A DNA stretch of 64,000 bases. It comes from Phytohabitans maris (lineage in GTDB: Bacteria; Actinomycetota; Actinomycetes; Mycobacteriales; Micromonosporaceae). The position numbers and the translations under genes were made by a program. Below, piece by piece: positions 8,601 through 17,671 of the stretch (the first letter of the stretch is position 1; each line of letters starts with the position of its first letter). The notes beneath the pieces are model-generated. The model worked only from the letters and a program-made list of their open reading frames with translations, searched no databases and was not told the DNA's origin. Location of the stretch: contig NZ_JAVHUY010000009.1 in NCBI RefSeq assembly GCF_031085175.1, positions 186,001 through 250,000 on the forward strand, given 5' to 3'.

Positions 8601-9180
8601 GCCGAAACAGATCCAAGAGCCAAGACCCGAAGATGCGAGCTACCGCGACGTCCGTCGTGGTCCCGACCGTCGCTCCCGCGGCCTCACCCTGCGCGTTCGG
8701 GCAAGCTCACCCCATAACCCCCGACGCCGGCCCGGCTACGCCGGCCCAGGTCGGGGTGTGCCGCACGCGACCCTTTGTCCTCTTCCAGACGCCCTGCTGG
8801 TGCGATCAGGGACCTCGTGTAGCGACGCGCCACCCGACAACCCGCCGCAGAAACCATGACCAGACCGCACCGATCCCTTGATCGACGACAACCAAGGCCA
8901 TAAGCCAGCAGATCGTGGTACAGGGCTGCCCCTGCAAGGGCAGTTCCGTACCACGATCACTAACCGACAACCGCGACCATGCACCCGCAGCGCAGCGCGA
9001 GCCAGCGATGGGCATAAACCCGACTCCGGAAGCTCTCTAAGGTCGCGGCCAGAGGCCGTGACCGGCTCTTCAAGGGGTGAGCTTGACCGCCGCGGAGGGT
9101 GAGGCCGCGGGAGCGACGGTCCGGACCACGACGGACAGAGCGGTAGCCCAAACGTTCCTGGTCTTGATCTTTTAAAGACA
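8601..9180. repeat. Inverted-repeat-bounded palindromic intergenic element, copy 1
   Basis: This 698-bp gap between convergent operons (8533-9230) has no supported gene. Two roughly 90-bp arms, 8618-8714 and the reverse complement of about 9068-9165, share CTCCCGCGGCCTCACCCT, GTCCGTCGTGGTC and CAAGCTCACCCC. Between them, GATCGTGGTAC and GTACCACGATC (about 8920-8962) form an 11-bp hairpin. Related modules occur near 38 kb and 51 kb. No transposase is present. The element resembles a MITE or REP-like repeat. Confidence 0.7.
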
Positions 9181-9230
9181 CGGCGGCCCGACGCCCACCC
9201 TGATCCCGGAAGATCTCTGGTGCGGCGCGG

Positions 9231-9998
9231 TCAGCGCCCCTCCCATCGGGGAGGCCGTTTCTCCTTGAACGCCGCGATCCCCTCCGCGACGTCCCAGGAA
9301 ACGAGCAGTCGCGCCTGGAGTTCCGCCTGGAGCCGGAGCAGCTCGTCGGTCGCCCCGTCGACCGCCGCGTTGACCAGGCGTTTGCTCGCCTGGACGGACA
9401 GCGGTGCGTTCTCCGCGATCCGCGCGGCCAGGGCCACCGCGGCCTCCTGCGCCCGTCCGGGCTCGACCAGCTCGCTGACCAGGTGAAGGTCGAACGCCTG
9501 CTCGCCCGTCAGCCGCTCGCCCGTCAGCGCCATCCGCATCGCTACGGAGTGCGGGAGCCGGGTGGGCAGGCGCAGGAGCCCTCCGGCGGAGGCGATAAGG
9601 CCCCGCGTGACCTCGGGCAGCCCGAGCTGTGTGGTTCGTGAGGCCACGATGAGGTCGCACGCGAGGGCCATCTCAAGACCGCCGCCGAGGGCGTAGCCTT
9701 CTATCGCCGCAACCAGCGGCTTGCGCGGCGGTCTCTCGGTGAGGCCGCCGAAGCCCCGCCCCGGCACCACGGGCGACTGACCGGCCGCCACGGCGCGGAG
9801 GTCGGCGCCGGTCGAAAACGCCTTCGCCCCGCCGTGCAGGACCCCGACGCGCGCGCGGTCATCCTCGTCCAGCCGGGTGAAAGCATGCGCGAGCAGCTCG
9901 GCGGTGGGCTGGTCGATGGCGTTGAGCACCTCGGGACGGTCGATCGAGATGACCAGGACGCCGTCCCGGGCCTCAAGCACGACCGTGGGGACCGTCAT
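9231..9998 (-). CDS. Enoyl-CoA hydratase/isomerase family protein
   Basis: A 255-residue crotonase-fold protein. It shows the oxyanion-hole segments FSTGADLRAV and AIEGYALGGGLEMALACDL and the catalytic-loop region LGLPEVTRGLIASAGG, which retains Glu at the first acid position. Family members hydrate, isomerise or cleave acyl-CoA esters. Its ATG at 9998 overlaps the stop of the upstream SDR (ATGA), and it is the last gene of the nine-gene leftward operon. Together with the CoA transferase and the SDR it forms a beta-oxidation-like module for a CoA-activated side chain or ring-cleavage product. Confidence 0.92.
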   Translation of the reverse strand: MTVPTVVLEARDGVLVISIDRPEVLNAIDQPTAELLAHAFTRLDEDDRARVGVLHGGAKAFSTGADLRAVAAGQSPVVPGRGFGGLTERPPRKPLVAAIEGYALGGGLEMALACDLIVASRTTQLGLPEVTRGLIASAGGLLRLPTRLPHSVAMRMALTGERLTGEQAFDLHLVSELVEPGRAQEAAVALAARIAENAPLSVQASKRLVNAAVDGATDELLRLQAELQARLLVSWDVAEGIAAFKEKRPPRWEGR

Positions 9999-10759
9999 GC
10001 CTTTGGCCCACCGGCGACGTAGAGCACCTGACCCGAGACGAACGAGGCTTCCTCGCTGACGAAGAACGACACCGCCGCGGCGATGTCCGCCGGCTGGCCC
10101 ACCCGACCGACGGGGATCTCCGCGGCGCGCATGACGGTGTACTCGTCGTACGGCATCCCGATCCGGACCGCGGTTTCCCTGGTCATCTCGGTGACGATGA
10201 ACCCGGGGGCCACGACATTGGCCGTGACGCCGAACTTGCCGAGCTCCATCGCCAGCGTCTTGGTGAACCCCTGGAGCCCGGACTTCGCCGCGGCGTAGTT
10301 GGCCTGCCCCTTCTTGCCGAGTGCGGACGTGCTGGAGAGGTTTACGATCCGTCCCCACCGGGCTCCGACCATGTACTTCTGCGCCGCCCTCGACATCAGG
10401 TAGGCGCCGCGCAGATGTACGTCGATGACGGCGTCCCACTCGTCGGGCTGGAGCTTGAACAGCAGGTTGTCGCGGACGATTCCGGCGTTGTTGACCAGCA
10501 CCGTCGGCTCTCCGAGCTCCGCGACCACGCGATCGACCGCCGCCGCGACGTCATCCTCCACCGAGACGTCCGCGCCGACGGCGAGCGCCCTGCCACCGGC
10601 GGCCTCGATCTCCTCGACGGTGGTGGCGCACGCCTCCGCGGAGAGGTCGAGGACGGCGACGGCGCAGCCATCGGCCGCCAGCCGGTTCGCTACCCCGCGG
10701 CCGATCCCCCGGGCACCTCCGGTCACGATCGCGACCGGGCTCCTGCCTTGACCGAACAC
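9995..10759 (-). CDS. FabG-type SDR (3-oxoacyl / 3-hydroxyacyl dehydrogenase-like)
   Basis: A 254-residue classical SDR with TGGARGIGRG, NNAGIV, a catalytic Ser in NLSSTSA and YAAAK. The ending VSGQVLYVAGGPKA is typical of FabG-like enzymes. I chose GTG 10759 because GAAAGGA lies upstream and the Rossmann strand starts ten residues later. It likely oxidises a 3-hydroxyacyl-CoA formed by the enoyl-CoA hydratase encoded immediately downstream, with which it overlaps by four bases. A 32-bp gap separates it from the CoA transferase gene. Confidence 0.92.
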   Translation of the reverse strand: MFGQGRSPVAIVTGGARGIGRGVANRLAADGCAVAVLDLSAEACATTVEEIEAAGGRALAVGADVSVEDDVAAAVDRVVAELGEPTVLVNNAGIVRDNLLFKLQPDEWDAVIDVHLRGAYLMSRAAQKYMVGARWGRIVNLSSTSALGKKGQANYAAAKSGLQGFTKTLAMELGKFGVTANVVAPGFIVTEMTRETAVRIGMPYDEYTVMRAAEIPVGRVGQPADIAAAVSFFVSEEASFVSGQVLYVAGGPKA

Positions 10760-10791
10760 AGTGGACCGTCCTTTCTCGACTGAGGTGACCC

Positions 10792-11937
10792 CTACGTGGT
10801 CCGCGCGAGCCACGCCCGCACGACGTCGCCGGCGTTGTCCAGCGCGGGCGGGCGGTGGCGGTACCGCGGCGGCGTCAGGGAGTAGACCGCCGGGTTCCGC
10901 ACCATCGGCACGCCCTCGACGTCCACGACGGGTTCGAGGCCGAGCCGAGTCGCCAGCTCCACCCCGCCACGCACGTCGTTGATCGGCCCGCACGGGAGCC
11001 CGGCACGGGTGAGCAGCTCGGCCCACTCGTCGGCGCCCCGGCTGGCCAGCGCGGCCGCAAGCTCCGGGCGCAGCTCGTCGCGGTGGTGGTTGCGCAGCCC
11101 CACCGTGGCGAACCGCGGGTCGGCCGCGAGGTCGCGCCGTCCGAGTACGTCGCAGAGGATCCGGAACTGGCGGTCGTTGCCCGCCACCACGATGAGCTCC
11201 CGATCGGCTGTCGGCAGCGGGCCGTACGGGAACAGGCTGGGGTGCTCGTTCCCCATGCGCTGGGGGACGACGCCGCCGGCGACGTAGGCCGAGGACTGGT
11301 TGATCATCGAGGAGAGCGCGCTCGACAGCAGGTCGATCTCGATGAGCTGCCCGCGGCCGGTCCGGCCACGGTGGTTCAACGCGGCGAGCACCGCGACGGC
11401 CGAGTGCAGACCGGTCATCACGTCGATGGCGGAGATACCGGCCCGCAGCGGGGGTCCGTCAGCCTCGCCGGTCATCGCCATCATCCCCGAGGCCGCCTGG
11501 ATGAGCAGGTCGTAGCCGGGCATCGCGGCGCCCGCGTGAGTCCCGAAACCACTGATGGCGCAGTAGACGACGCCCGGGTTGGCCGAGGCGACGTCGTCGT
11601 ACCCGAGGCCGTACCGCTCCATGCTCCCGGGCCTGAAGTTGTGGACGAAGACGTCTGCCCGGCGGGCGAGCGTGCGCGCCACCGCGAGGTCGCTCTCGTC
11701 GGCGAGGTCGAGCGCGATCGACCGCTTGTTGCGGTTCACGGCCAGGTAGTAGGTCGACTCGCCGTCCCGCACCGGCGGCACGAACGTTCTCGTGTCGTCG
11801 CCCGCCGGGCTCTCGACCTTGATCACGTCGGCGCCGAGGTCGCCGAGCAGCATGGTGCAGTAGGGGCCGGCGACGATGCGGGAGAAGTCCGCGACGACGA
11901 GCCCCGACAGCGGCCCGTCGCCCGACACGTCAGCCAT
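10792..11937 (-). CDS. CaiB/BaiF family (class III) CoA transferase
   Basis: The protein has 381 residues. The N-terminal DFSRIVAGPYCTMLLGDLGA and VIKVESPAGDD are characteristic, and the catalytic Asp lies in MPGYDLLIQAASG. Class III transferases move CoA between carboxylic acids without ATP. In this operon it would activate a carboxylic acid released by ring cleavage or by Baeyer-Villiger oxidation, so that the adjacent hydratase and dehydrogenase can process it. The start codon lies within the last eight bases of the monooxygenase gene. Confidence 0.93.
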   Translation of the reverse strand: MADVSGDGPLSGLVVADFSRIVAGPYCTMLLGDLGADVIKVESPAGDDTRTFVPPVRDGESTYYLAVNRNKRSIALDLADESDLAVARTLARRADVFVHNFRPGSMERYGLGYDDVASANPGVVYCAISGFGTHAGAAMPGYDLLIQAASGMMAMTGEADGPPLRAGISAIDVMTGLHSAVAVLAALNHRGRTGRGQLIEIDLLSSALSSMINQSSAYVAGGVVPQRMGNEHPSLFPYGPLPTADRELIVVAGNDRQFRILCDVLGRRDLAADPRFATVGLRNHHRDELRPELAAALASRGADEWAELLTRAGLPCGPINDVRGGVELATRLGLEPVVDVEGVPMVRNPAVYSLTPPRYRHRPPALDNAGDVVRAWLARTT

Positions 11938-13711
11938 TCCCGGTCGGCTCGAAGGTCAGCCCCTGCCACGAGCCTTCGGCCCGCCAGGCGCTGATGAGGT
12001 GGTCGAAGGCGACGATCCCGGGCCCGTACGCCCCGTTGCGCCGCGAGATGGTCGCGTTGGGCTGTCCTTCGTTGTTGTAGTAGCCCGGGGTGCACGACTC
12101 GAGGAACTCGAGGTTGGCGCGCGAGGACTCGAAGACGGTCTGGACCCAGGCCTCCTCGTCCGCCACCACCACGTCGACCGCGCGGGCACCCCGCCGGTCG
12201 ACCTCGTGGATGACCTGGCTGACGTGCCGGCTCTGGACGTCGAGCACGTGGGCGAAGTTCGAGCTGACGCCCACCTGGTTGAGCGCGACGATGAAGAAGT
12301 TCGGGAAGCCGCTGGTCTGCATCCCGTAGAGCGTCGAGATCCCGGTGGAGAACTTCTCGCTCAGCTTGCGACCGCCCCGGCCGACCACGTCGTAGCCGAG
12401 CCTGCTCGCGAACGGCGCCCCTACCTGAAAGCCGCTGGCGAAAACGAGGCAGTCGACGTCGTACTCGGTGCCGTTGACCACGATCCCGGTCGGGGTGACC
12501 CGCTCGATCCCCCGGCCGTCGGTGTCGAGCAGGGTGACGTTCGGCCGGTTGAAGGTCTCCAGGTACTCGTCGTTGAAGCACGGCCGCTTGCAGAGGGCCC
12601 GGTACCACGGCTTCAACCCCTCGGCCGTGGCCGGGTCGCGCACGATGTCGACCACCCGAGCGCGGATCTCCTCCATCTTGGCGAAGTCGTCGAGCTCGTC
12701 GAGCACACCGCCGCTCAGCGTCCGGAGCCGGTAGATGGCGGTCCAGCCGTCGTTGACCAGGTCGGTCTCCGCGTCGCCGCCGGCCACGAACGTCGAGAAG
12801 TTGTCCATCCGCTCGCGCTGCCATCCGTGCCGGAGCGAGGCGAACCACGCCGGGTCGGTCGGCCGGTTGTCGCGCGCGTTGACCGCCGACGGCGTGCGCT
12901 GGACGACGTACAGGTGTCCGGCGCTGGCGCCCAGGTGGGGTACCGCCTGGACGGCGGTCGCCCCGGTCCCCACGATCGCGACGCTCTTGTCCGCGAGCCC
13001 GTCGAGCCGACCGTTGCTGTCGCCTCCGGTGTAGCCGTAGTCCCAGCGGGTCGTGTGGAACGTGTGGCCGCGGTAGGACTCGATGCCGGGCACGCCCGGC
13101 AGCTTCGGCTTCTGCATCGCGCCGGCCGTCATGCAGACGTAGCGGGCGGTGAACACATCGCCGCGGTCGGTCTCGACCGTCCAGAGTCCGGTCTCCTCGC
13201 GCCACGTGACACCCGAGACCCGGGTCTGGAGCAGCGCGCCGTCGTAGAGGCGGTAGTGCCGGGCGATCCGCCGGCAGTGTTCGAGGATCTCGGGTGCCTT
13301 CACGTACTTCTCGCTGGGCATGTAGCCCGTCTCCTCCAGCAGCGGGAGGTAGATGTAGGCCTCGGTGTCGCACGCGGCGCCCGGGTAGCGGTTCCAGTAC
13401 CACGTGCCGCCGAAGTCACCGCCCTGCTCGACGAGCCGGATGTCGTCGTAGCCCAGGTCGCGCAGGCGCGCGCCGAGGAGAAGCCCGCCGAACCCCCCGC
13501 CGACGACCACGACGTCGACGTGGTCGGCGACCGGCTGGCGCTCGATCCTCGGCGTGTACGGGTCGTCGATGAAGTGCGCGAGCTCGCCTTCGAGGGCCTG
13601 GTACTGGCGCGAGCCGTCCGCGCGCAGCCGCTTGTCCCGCTCGATCCGGTACTTCTCGCGCAGCGCGTCGGGGTGGAACCCGAGTGCCCGCTTGTCTGCC
13701 TGCACTGTCAC
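11930..13711 (-). CDS. FAD-dependent Baeyer-Villiger-type monooxygenase
   Basis: A 593-residue flavoprotein with two dinucleotide-binding motifs, VVVVGGGFGGLLLGARL (about 68-84) and VAIVGTGATAVQAVP (about 245). Between them is the BVMO fingerprint, here YRGHTFHTTRWDYG (family FxGxxxHTxxW). DFGGTWYWNRYPGAACD follows the first motif as usual. It would insert oxygen next to a ketone using NADPH and O2, giving an ester or lactone. The alpha/beta hydrolase gene just upstream could cleave that ester. The start at 13711 overlaps the hydrolase stop. A ketone in the pathway is thus implied. Confidence 0.93.
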   Translation of the reverse strand: MTVQADKRALGFHPDALREKYRIERDKRLRADGSRQYQALEGELAHFIDDPYTPRIERQPVADHVDVVVVGGGFGGLLLGARLRDLGYDDIRLVEQGGDFGGTWYWNRYPGAACDTEAYIYLPLLEETGYMPSEKYVKAPEILEHCRRIARHYRLYDGALLQTRVSGVTWREETGLWTVETDRGDVFTARYVCMTAGAMQKPKLPGVPGIESYRGHTFHTTRWDYGYTGGDSNGRLDGLADKSVAIVGTGATAVQAVPHLGASAGHLYVVQRTPSAVNARDNRPTDPAWFASLRHGWQRERMDNFSTFVAGGDAETDLVNDGWTAIYRLRTLSGGVLDELDDFAKMEEIRARVVDIVRDPATAEGLKPWYRALCKRPCFNDEYLETFNRPNVTLLDTDGRGIERVTPTGIVVNGTEYDVDCLVFASGFQVGAPFASRLGYDVVGRGGRKLSEKFSTGISTLYGMQTSGFPNFFIVALNQVGVSSNFAHVLDVQSRHVSQVIHEVDRRGARAVDVVVADEEAWVQTVFESSRANLEFLESCTPGYYNNEGQPNATISRRNGAYGPGIVAFDHLISAWRAEGSWQGLTFEPTGNG

Positions 13712-14631
13712 CTGACGTCTCCTGGGAGGGCTGTCGCCCGGGCCGCGTTGCGACGGACCGCTGCGATGATCTGGGGCCAGGCCTCGGGCACGATCCCGTG
13801 GCCCATGCCGTCGACGACTTCGAGCCAGGCGCCCGGTACGGCGTCCGCGGTCGCCTGGCCACCACTGACGTCGACCAGGCGGTCGTCGCTCCCGTGGACG
13901 GCGACGGTCGGCACGCGCAGGCCGCGGAGCGCGGGCGTCCGGTCCGCCGAGGCGATGGCGGCCGCCTGCTGCCGGAGCCGGCCGGCCGGGTCGTGTGCGC
14001 GGTCGTAGGCCGCGGCCGCACGGGTCCGCGCCGCCTCCTCGTCGAACGGGAAGCCGCTCCCGGCCAGCGCGCGCGAGCGTTCCACAGCCGCCTCGACGAC
14101 TCCCGCACGCGTGGCGGGAGCGGGTCGGCGCATCAGCTCCATGATGGCCGGGTCCGCCTGGCCGACCGACGGGTCGCCGGTGCTCGACATGATCGAGCAG
14201 AGGGAGAGCATCCGCTCCGGCCAGTGGATCGCCACGAGCTGCGCGACCATGCCTCCCATCGACGCGCCGAGGATGTGGGCGCGATCGATGCCCAGCGCGT
14301 CGAGAAGTCCGACGCTGTCGGCCGCCATGTCGTCGAGGGTGTAGGGCAGGGTGCGGAGGTCGCCGTCTCGGATCGCGGTGAGGTCAGGGACTCCTTCGAG
14401 ACGCTGGGACAGCCCGACGTCGCGGTTGTCGAAGCGGATCACGAAGAAGCCCGAGTCGACCAGGTCGTCGCGGAAGCTCACGTCCCAGCCGTCCAGCTGG
14501 GTGCCGATGCCCATGATCATGAGGAGCGGCGGGTCCGCCGGGTCGCCGTACGTGGCGCAGCACAGGCTGATCCCGTTCGCGGTGACCGACCGCGTGACCT
14601 CCGCTCGCAGGTCGTGGCGGGTCGATCCCAC
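13708..14631 (-). CDS. Alpha/beta hydrolase
   Basis: The protein has 307 residues, with the nucleophile elbow GASMGGMVAQ, an acidic residue in VHGSDDRLVD and the His in GMGHGIVPE. The oxyanion region is LLMIMGIGTQLDGW. GAGGAGG just upstream supports the GTG at 14631. Its stop overlaps the start of the Baeyer-Villiger monooxygenase gene, a common pairing in which the hydrolase opens the ester made by the monooxygenase. It is less like the meta-cleavage product hydrolases than the protein encoded at 20177, so the two hydrolases probably have different jobs. Confidence 0.92.
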   Translation of the reverse strand: MGSTRHDLRAEVTRSVTANGISLCCATYGDPADPPLLMIMGIGTQLDGWDVSFRDDLVDSGFFVIRFDNRDVGLSQRLEGVPDLTAIRDGDLRTLPYTLDDMAADSVGLLDALGIDRAHILGASMGGMVAQLVAIHWPERMLSLCSIMSSTGDPSVGQADPAIMELMRRPAPATRAGVVEAAVERSRALAGSGFPFDEEAARTRAAAAYDRAHDPAGRLRQQAAAIASADRTPALRGLRVPTVAVHGSDDRLVDVSGGQATADAVPGAWLEVVDGMGHGIVPEAWPQIIAAVRRNAARATALPGDVR

Positions 14632-14715
14632 CGGGCCTCCTCGTCTTCGCGGCCGCCGGAGAGTGCCGGCCGGCGGCTGGCGCGCTCGTTCGGGTCTGTC
14701 ACTCGTTCGGGTCGG

Positions 14716-15264
14716 TCAGAAGAAGTTGCTGAGGTTCTGCGACAGCAGGATGGTCTGGTCGAGGTAGATGTGGCGCCGGGCGATCCGAAACCCTTCCTCG
14801 GTACGGCGAAGTACGTCCTCGCGACGTCCGATCCACTCGTCGATCTCCGACTTCAGCCGGGTCCGGTAGAGGTGGAAGCAGGTCTCGACGGTCAGCTCGG
14901 TGCCCGAGTCCTCGACGATGCGGACATTCGTCACGAGGTGGCGGGTCCGGGACGGCGGGTCCTCTGCCCAGGCGGTCCCGGTCCCCAGCTTCTGCACCCG
15001 GCCGACGAGCGTCGCCTTGTCGTCGTCGAAGAACGCCATCTCGCCGGGCCGCGTGAACTCCCGGGAGAGGTTGCGGCGCGGAACGGTCCGACGGATCGGC
15101 ATGAAGTACGCCGTGTCGTCGGTGAACAGGTCGACCCACTCCTCGAATCTCAGGTGGTCCAGCAGGGCGGCCTCGTGGGTGTAGAACCGCTCGACCTCGT
15201 ACTGCAGGTACATCGCCGCGATCTTCTCCGGCGCGATCGCCGTCTCCAGGCGCATGGTTTCCAT
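14716..15264 (-). CDS. Aromatic-ring-hydroxylating dioxygenase, beta (small) subunit
   Basis: A 182-residue SnoaL/NTF2-like subunit, with VERFYTHEAALLDHLRFEEW at the N-terminus, DDTAYFMPIRRT, and a C-terminal RRHIYLDQTILLSQNLSNFF. It has no metal site of its own and packs with alpha subunits in an (alpha-beta)3 enzyme. Thirteen bases separate it from the alpha-subunit gene. A Met at codon 4 is an alternative start. The extended C-terminal tail ending in Phe-Phe is as in biphenyl, toluene or cumate-type beta subunits. Confidence 0.93.
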   Translation of the reverse strand: METMRLETAIAPEKIAAMYLQYEVERFYTHEAALLDHLRFEEWVDLFTDDTAYFMPIRRTVPRRNLSREFTRPGEMAFFDDDKATLVGRVQKLGTGTAWAEDPPSRTRHLVTNVRIVEDSGTELTVETCFHLYRTRLKSEIDEWIGRREDVLRRTEEGFRIARRHIYLDQTILLSQNLSNFF

Positions 15265-15277
15265 GGCTCGTCAGTCC

Positions 15278-16642
15278 TCAGATGTGGTCGCCGGGCGTGG
15301 TGGAGGAACGCAGCTCGTCCCAGCCGGTGCCCTTGACCCACTCGAGCCAGGACAGGTAGGTCCACAGCTGCGCGTACTCGTTGACGGGCGCCTCGATGCG
15401 GGCGACACCGTCCTCGTGGATGATCTTGCCGCGGCCGAGCCCCATCTTGAGGAGCTGCGGGATGTCCCGGCTGGCGCCGCCGCGGGTCTGCATCGTGCTC
15501 TGCGACCAGTTCTCGCCGTCCTCCTGCTCCAGGAAGCCCGCCGGGCCGAACGAGTGGATCTGGCGACCGAGCTGGGCCCTCTGCTCCTCGGGCGACTCGT
15601 TGCGGTCCCGGAAGCTGAACCACCACACCTCGGTGACGCCCGCGCTGCGCGGGACCCGAAGGCTGATCTGCGAGTCCATCGTGAACCAGGCGGTCGGGAA
15701 GAGGTGCGGGTGGCCGGCGAACCGTGACCCGACCGGGCCGAGGAACGCGAGCGGACCGGGGTTCTGACGCCAGGTCACGAGCTCGTGCATCTCGGTCGGG
15801 AGGGTTTTCAGTATCGAGTCGAGGCTCGGGCCGGAGATCGCGTGTCCGTACTCTCCGAGCGCGACCAGGGTGTCCAGGTCGGTGGGGAGCCGCTGCACGC
15901 CGAGGCTCTTGCCCTCGTCGGTCTTGGCGCCTCCGGTGTCGGTCGCGTCGGCACTGGGGATCATCCCGACGGCCTGCGCGGAGATGTGGGTGATCTGCGG
16001 GTGGTAGTAGTCGAAGGCGTTGTCCACGGCGAACTTCCAGTTGCAGTTGAGCGTGAACTTCTGGACGCCCGGACGGGCCTCGATGTCACCCCGCTCGGCC
16101 AGCAGGTCGATGCCGATCCGGCCCGTGCGCCCGAGGAACTCCAGCAGCGGCGGGGCCTGCGGGTCCATGGTCGCGAAGATGAACCCCTTGTAGTTGTCGA
16201 GCTGGGCCACCTTGCGCAAGGGATGCTTCGTCTTGTCCAGGTCGTCGTGGTAGAAGTCCGACATCCCGGGTACGCCGACGAGTTCGCCGTCCAGGCCGAA
16301 CGTCCAGCCGTGGTAAGTGCACATGAAGTTCCTGACGTTGCCCTCCTCGGCCCGGCAGACCGCGTTGCCGCGGTGTGTGCAGGTGTTGAGCAGAGCCTTG
16401 ATGCCGCCGTCGCGCTGGCGGACCACGAGCACGTTGTCCTTGCCCATGGGCGCCTCGAAGAAGTCGCCCTTCTTCGGGATCTGCGTCTCGTGGCACAGAA
16501 AGAGCCAGGCCCGCCCGAAGATGTGCTTCATCTCCAGCTCGAAGATCTCCTCGTCGCTGAAGATCCGGCGGTCCAGCTCCCCGGTCGCCACGTTGACGAG
16601 CGACTCGAGGTAGGCGGTGGTTCCGGGCGCCGCGGTGGTCAT
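15278..16642 (-). CDS. Aromatic-ring-hydroxylating dioxygenase, Rieske alpha subunit
   Basis: The protein has 454 residues. The Rieske [2Fe-2S] ligands are C88-T-H90 and C108-T-Y-H111. The mononuclear iron site is DNAFDYYHPQITH, with H214 and H219 and the bridging Asp at 207. It performs cis-dihydroxylation of an aromatic ring with O2, fed by the ferredoxin and reductase encoded from 18.58 kb. I chose ATG 16642 because GAGGGGAG sits just upstream; an in-frame ATG at 16675 would add eleven residues of low quality. Ring specificity cannot be told by eye. The size and partner set suggest the biphenyl/cumate/phenylpropionate branch. Confidence 0.95.
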   Translation of the reverse strand: MTTAAPGTTAYLESLVNVATGELDRRIFSDEEIFELEMKHIFGRAWLFLCHETQIPKKGDFFEAPMGKDNVLVVRQRDGGIKALLNTCTHRGNAVCRAEEGNVRNFMCTYHGWTFGLDGELVGVPGMSDFYHDDLDKTKHPLRKVAQLDNYKGFIFATMDPQAPPLLEFLGRTGRIGIDLLAERGDIEARPGVQKFTLNCNWKFAVDNAFDYYHPQITHISAQAVGMIPSADATDTGGAKTDEGKSLGVQRLPTDLDTLVALGEYGHAISGPSLDSILKTLPTEMHELVTWRQNPGPLAFLGPVGSRFAGHPHLFPTAWFTMDSQISLRVPRSAGVTEVWWFSFRDRNESPEEQRAQLGRQIHSFGPAGFLEQEDGENWSQSTMQTRGGASRDIPQLLKMGLGRGKIIHEDGVARIEAPVNEYAQLWTYLSWLEWVKGTGWDELRSSTTPGDHI

Positions 16643-16671
16643 GTCAGTTCTCCCCTCGTTGCTGAGGAAGG

Positions 16672-17559
16672 TCACGCACGATCGAAGACGTGGCCCCAGT
16701 ACGCCGAGGCGTCGTAGGTCACGACCGACCAGGTATCGTCATCGATGAGCAGCCCGTCGGTGCCGTACTCGACCCCGAAGCCGGACGGGGACTCCACGTA
16801 GAAGGACAGCATCTTGTCGTTCGTGTGGCGCCCCAGCGTGGCCAGTTGCCGGATCTCGCGCTGGTGCACCTTGTCCAGGGCGCGGCCGACGACGTCGAGG
16901 TCGTCGACCTCCACCATGAAGTGGTTGATCCCCGCCGACCCGTCCCCGTAGACCGGAGCCACGGCGAGCGAGTGATGCCGCGGGTTGGTGTGCAGGAAGG
17001 TGAGGAGCAGCCCCGGGACCGGGACGATGTGGTCGCTCACCTTGAAGCCGAGGACCCGCCGGTAGAACTCGGTCGTCTCCTCGGCGTTGTCGCAGACCAC
17101 GACGACGTGCCCCAGTCCCGTGTCCGCGCCATCGGGAGCGGTGGTGACGAACCGCGCACCCGTGGGCGAGACGAACGGCTCCCGCATCATCGTCGCGCCG
17201 TAGTGGAACTCCAGCGCGTACCCGGCAGGATCGGTGCAGCGGAGCAGCCGGCGTACGCCACGGCGCTCGGCGAGCCCCGCATCGTCCTTGTAGGGAACGC
17301 CGGCCCCGTCGAGTGCGGCCGCCACCTCGTCCAGGGCGTCAGGCCCGGAGACCTGCCAGCCGACGTAGTCGAGCTCGTCGTCGCCGACCCGCAACGTGAG
17401 GCGATGAGCGCGCTCGTCCATACGCAGGACCAGGGCGTCCTCGCCGTCGATTTCCTGGCGAGAGGCGGTCATGCCCAGGATCTCGGTCGCGAAGACCTCC
17501 CAGTCTTCGAGGCTCTTCACCCGGAGTCCCAGGTAGCCGAGTGCTTCGACTCTCGTCAT
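16672..17559 (-). CDS. Type I extradiol ring-cleavage dioxygenase (BphC-like)
   Basis: The protein has 295 residues made of two vicinal-oxygen-chelate modules, as in 2,3-dihydroxybiphenyl 1,2-dioxygenase. Likely Fe(II) ligands are H151 (TGLGHVVVVC), one of H195/H196 (NPRHHSLAV) and E264 (GFGVEYG). It opens a catechol next to its hydroxyls to give a yellow 2-hydroxy-6-oxo dienoate. GAGGGGACG before ATG 17559 fixes the start. It sits between iclR and the dioxygenase alpha-subunit gene. The product would be the substrate of the C-C hydrolase encoded at 20177. Confidence 0.94.
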   Translation of the reverse strand: MTRVEALGYLGLRVKSLEDWEVFATEILGMTASRQEIDGEDALVLRMDERAHRLTLRVGDDELDYVGWQVSGPDALDEVAAALDGAGVPYKDDAGLAERRGVRRLLRCTDPAGYALEFHYGATMMREPFVSPTGARFVTTAPDGADTGLGHVVVVCDNAEETTEFYRRVLGFKVSDHIVPVPGLLLTFLHTNPRHHSLAVAPVYGDGSAGINHFMVEVDDLDVVGRALDKVHQREIRQLATLGRHTNDKMLSFYVESPSGFGVEYGTDGLLIDDDTWSVVTYDASAYWGHVFDRA

Positions 17560-17671
17560 GCGTTGACCCGTCCCCTCTGGTTCACGTCGAGCTGGTCCAC
17601 CGATCGTGCGAGGGGTGGGCGCGCCCGACAACGAAGCCGTTCCGTCTGGTCGAACAGGCGCGCGGCACGCA

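Noticed and set aside
8734-9015. Small frames inside repeat copy 1
   Set aside because: They follow the palindromic repeat sequence and are not conserved between the three copies.
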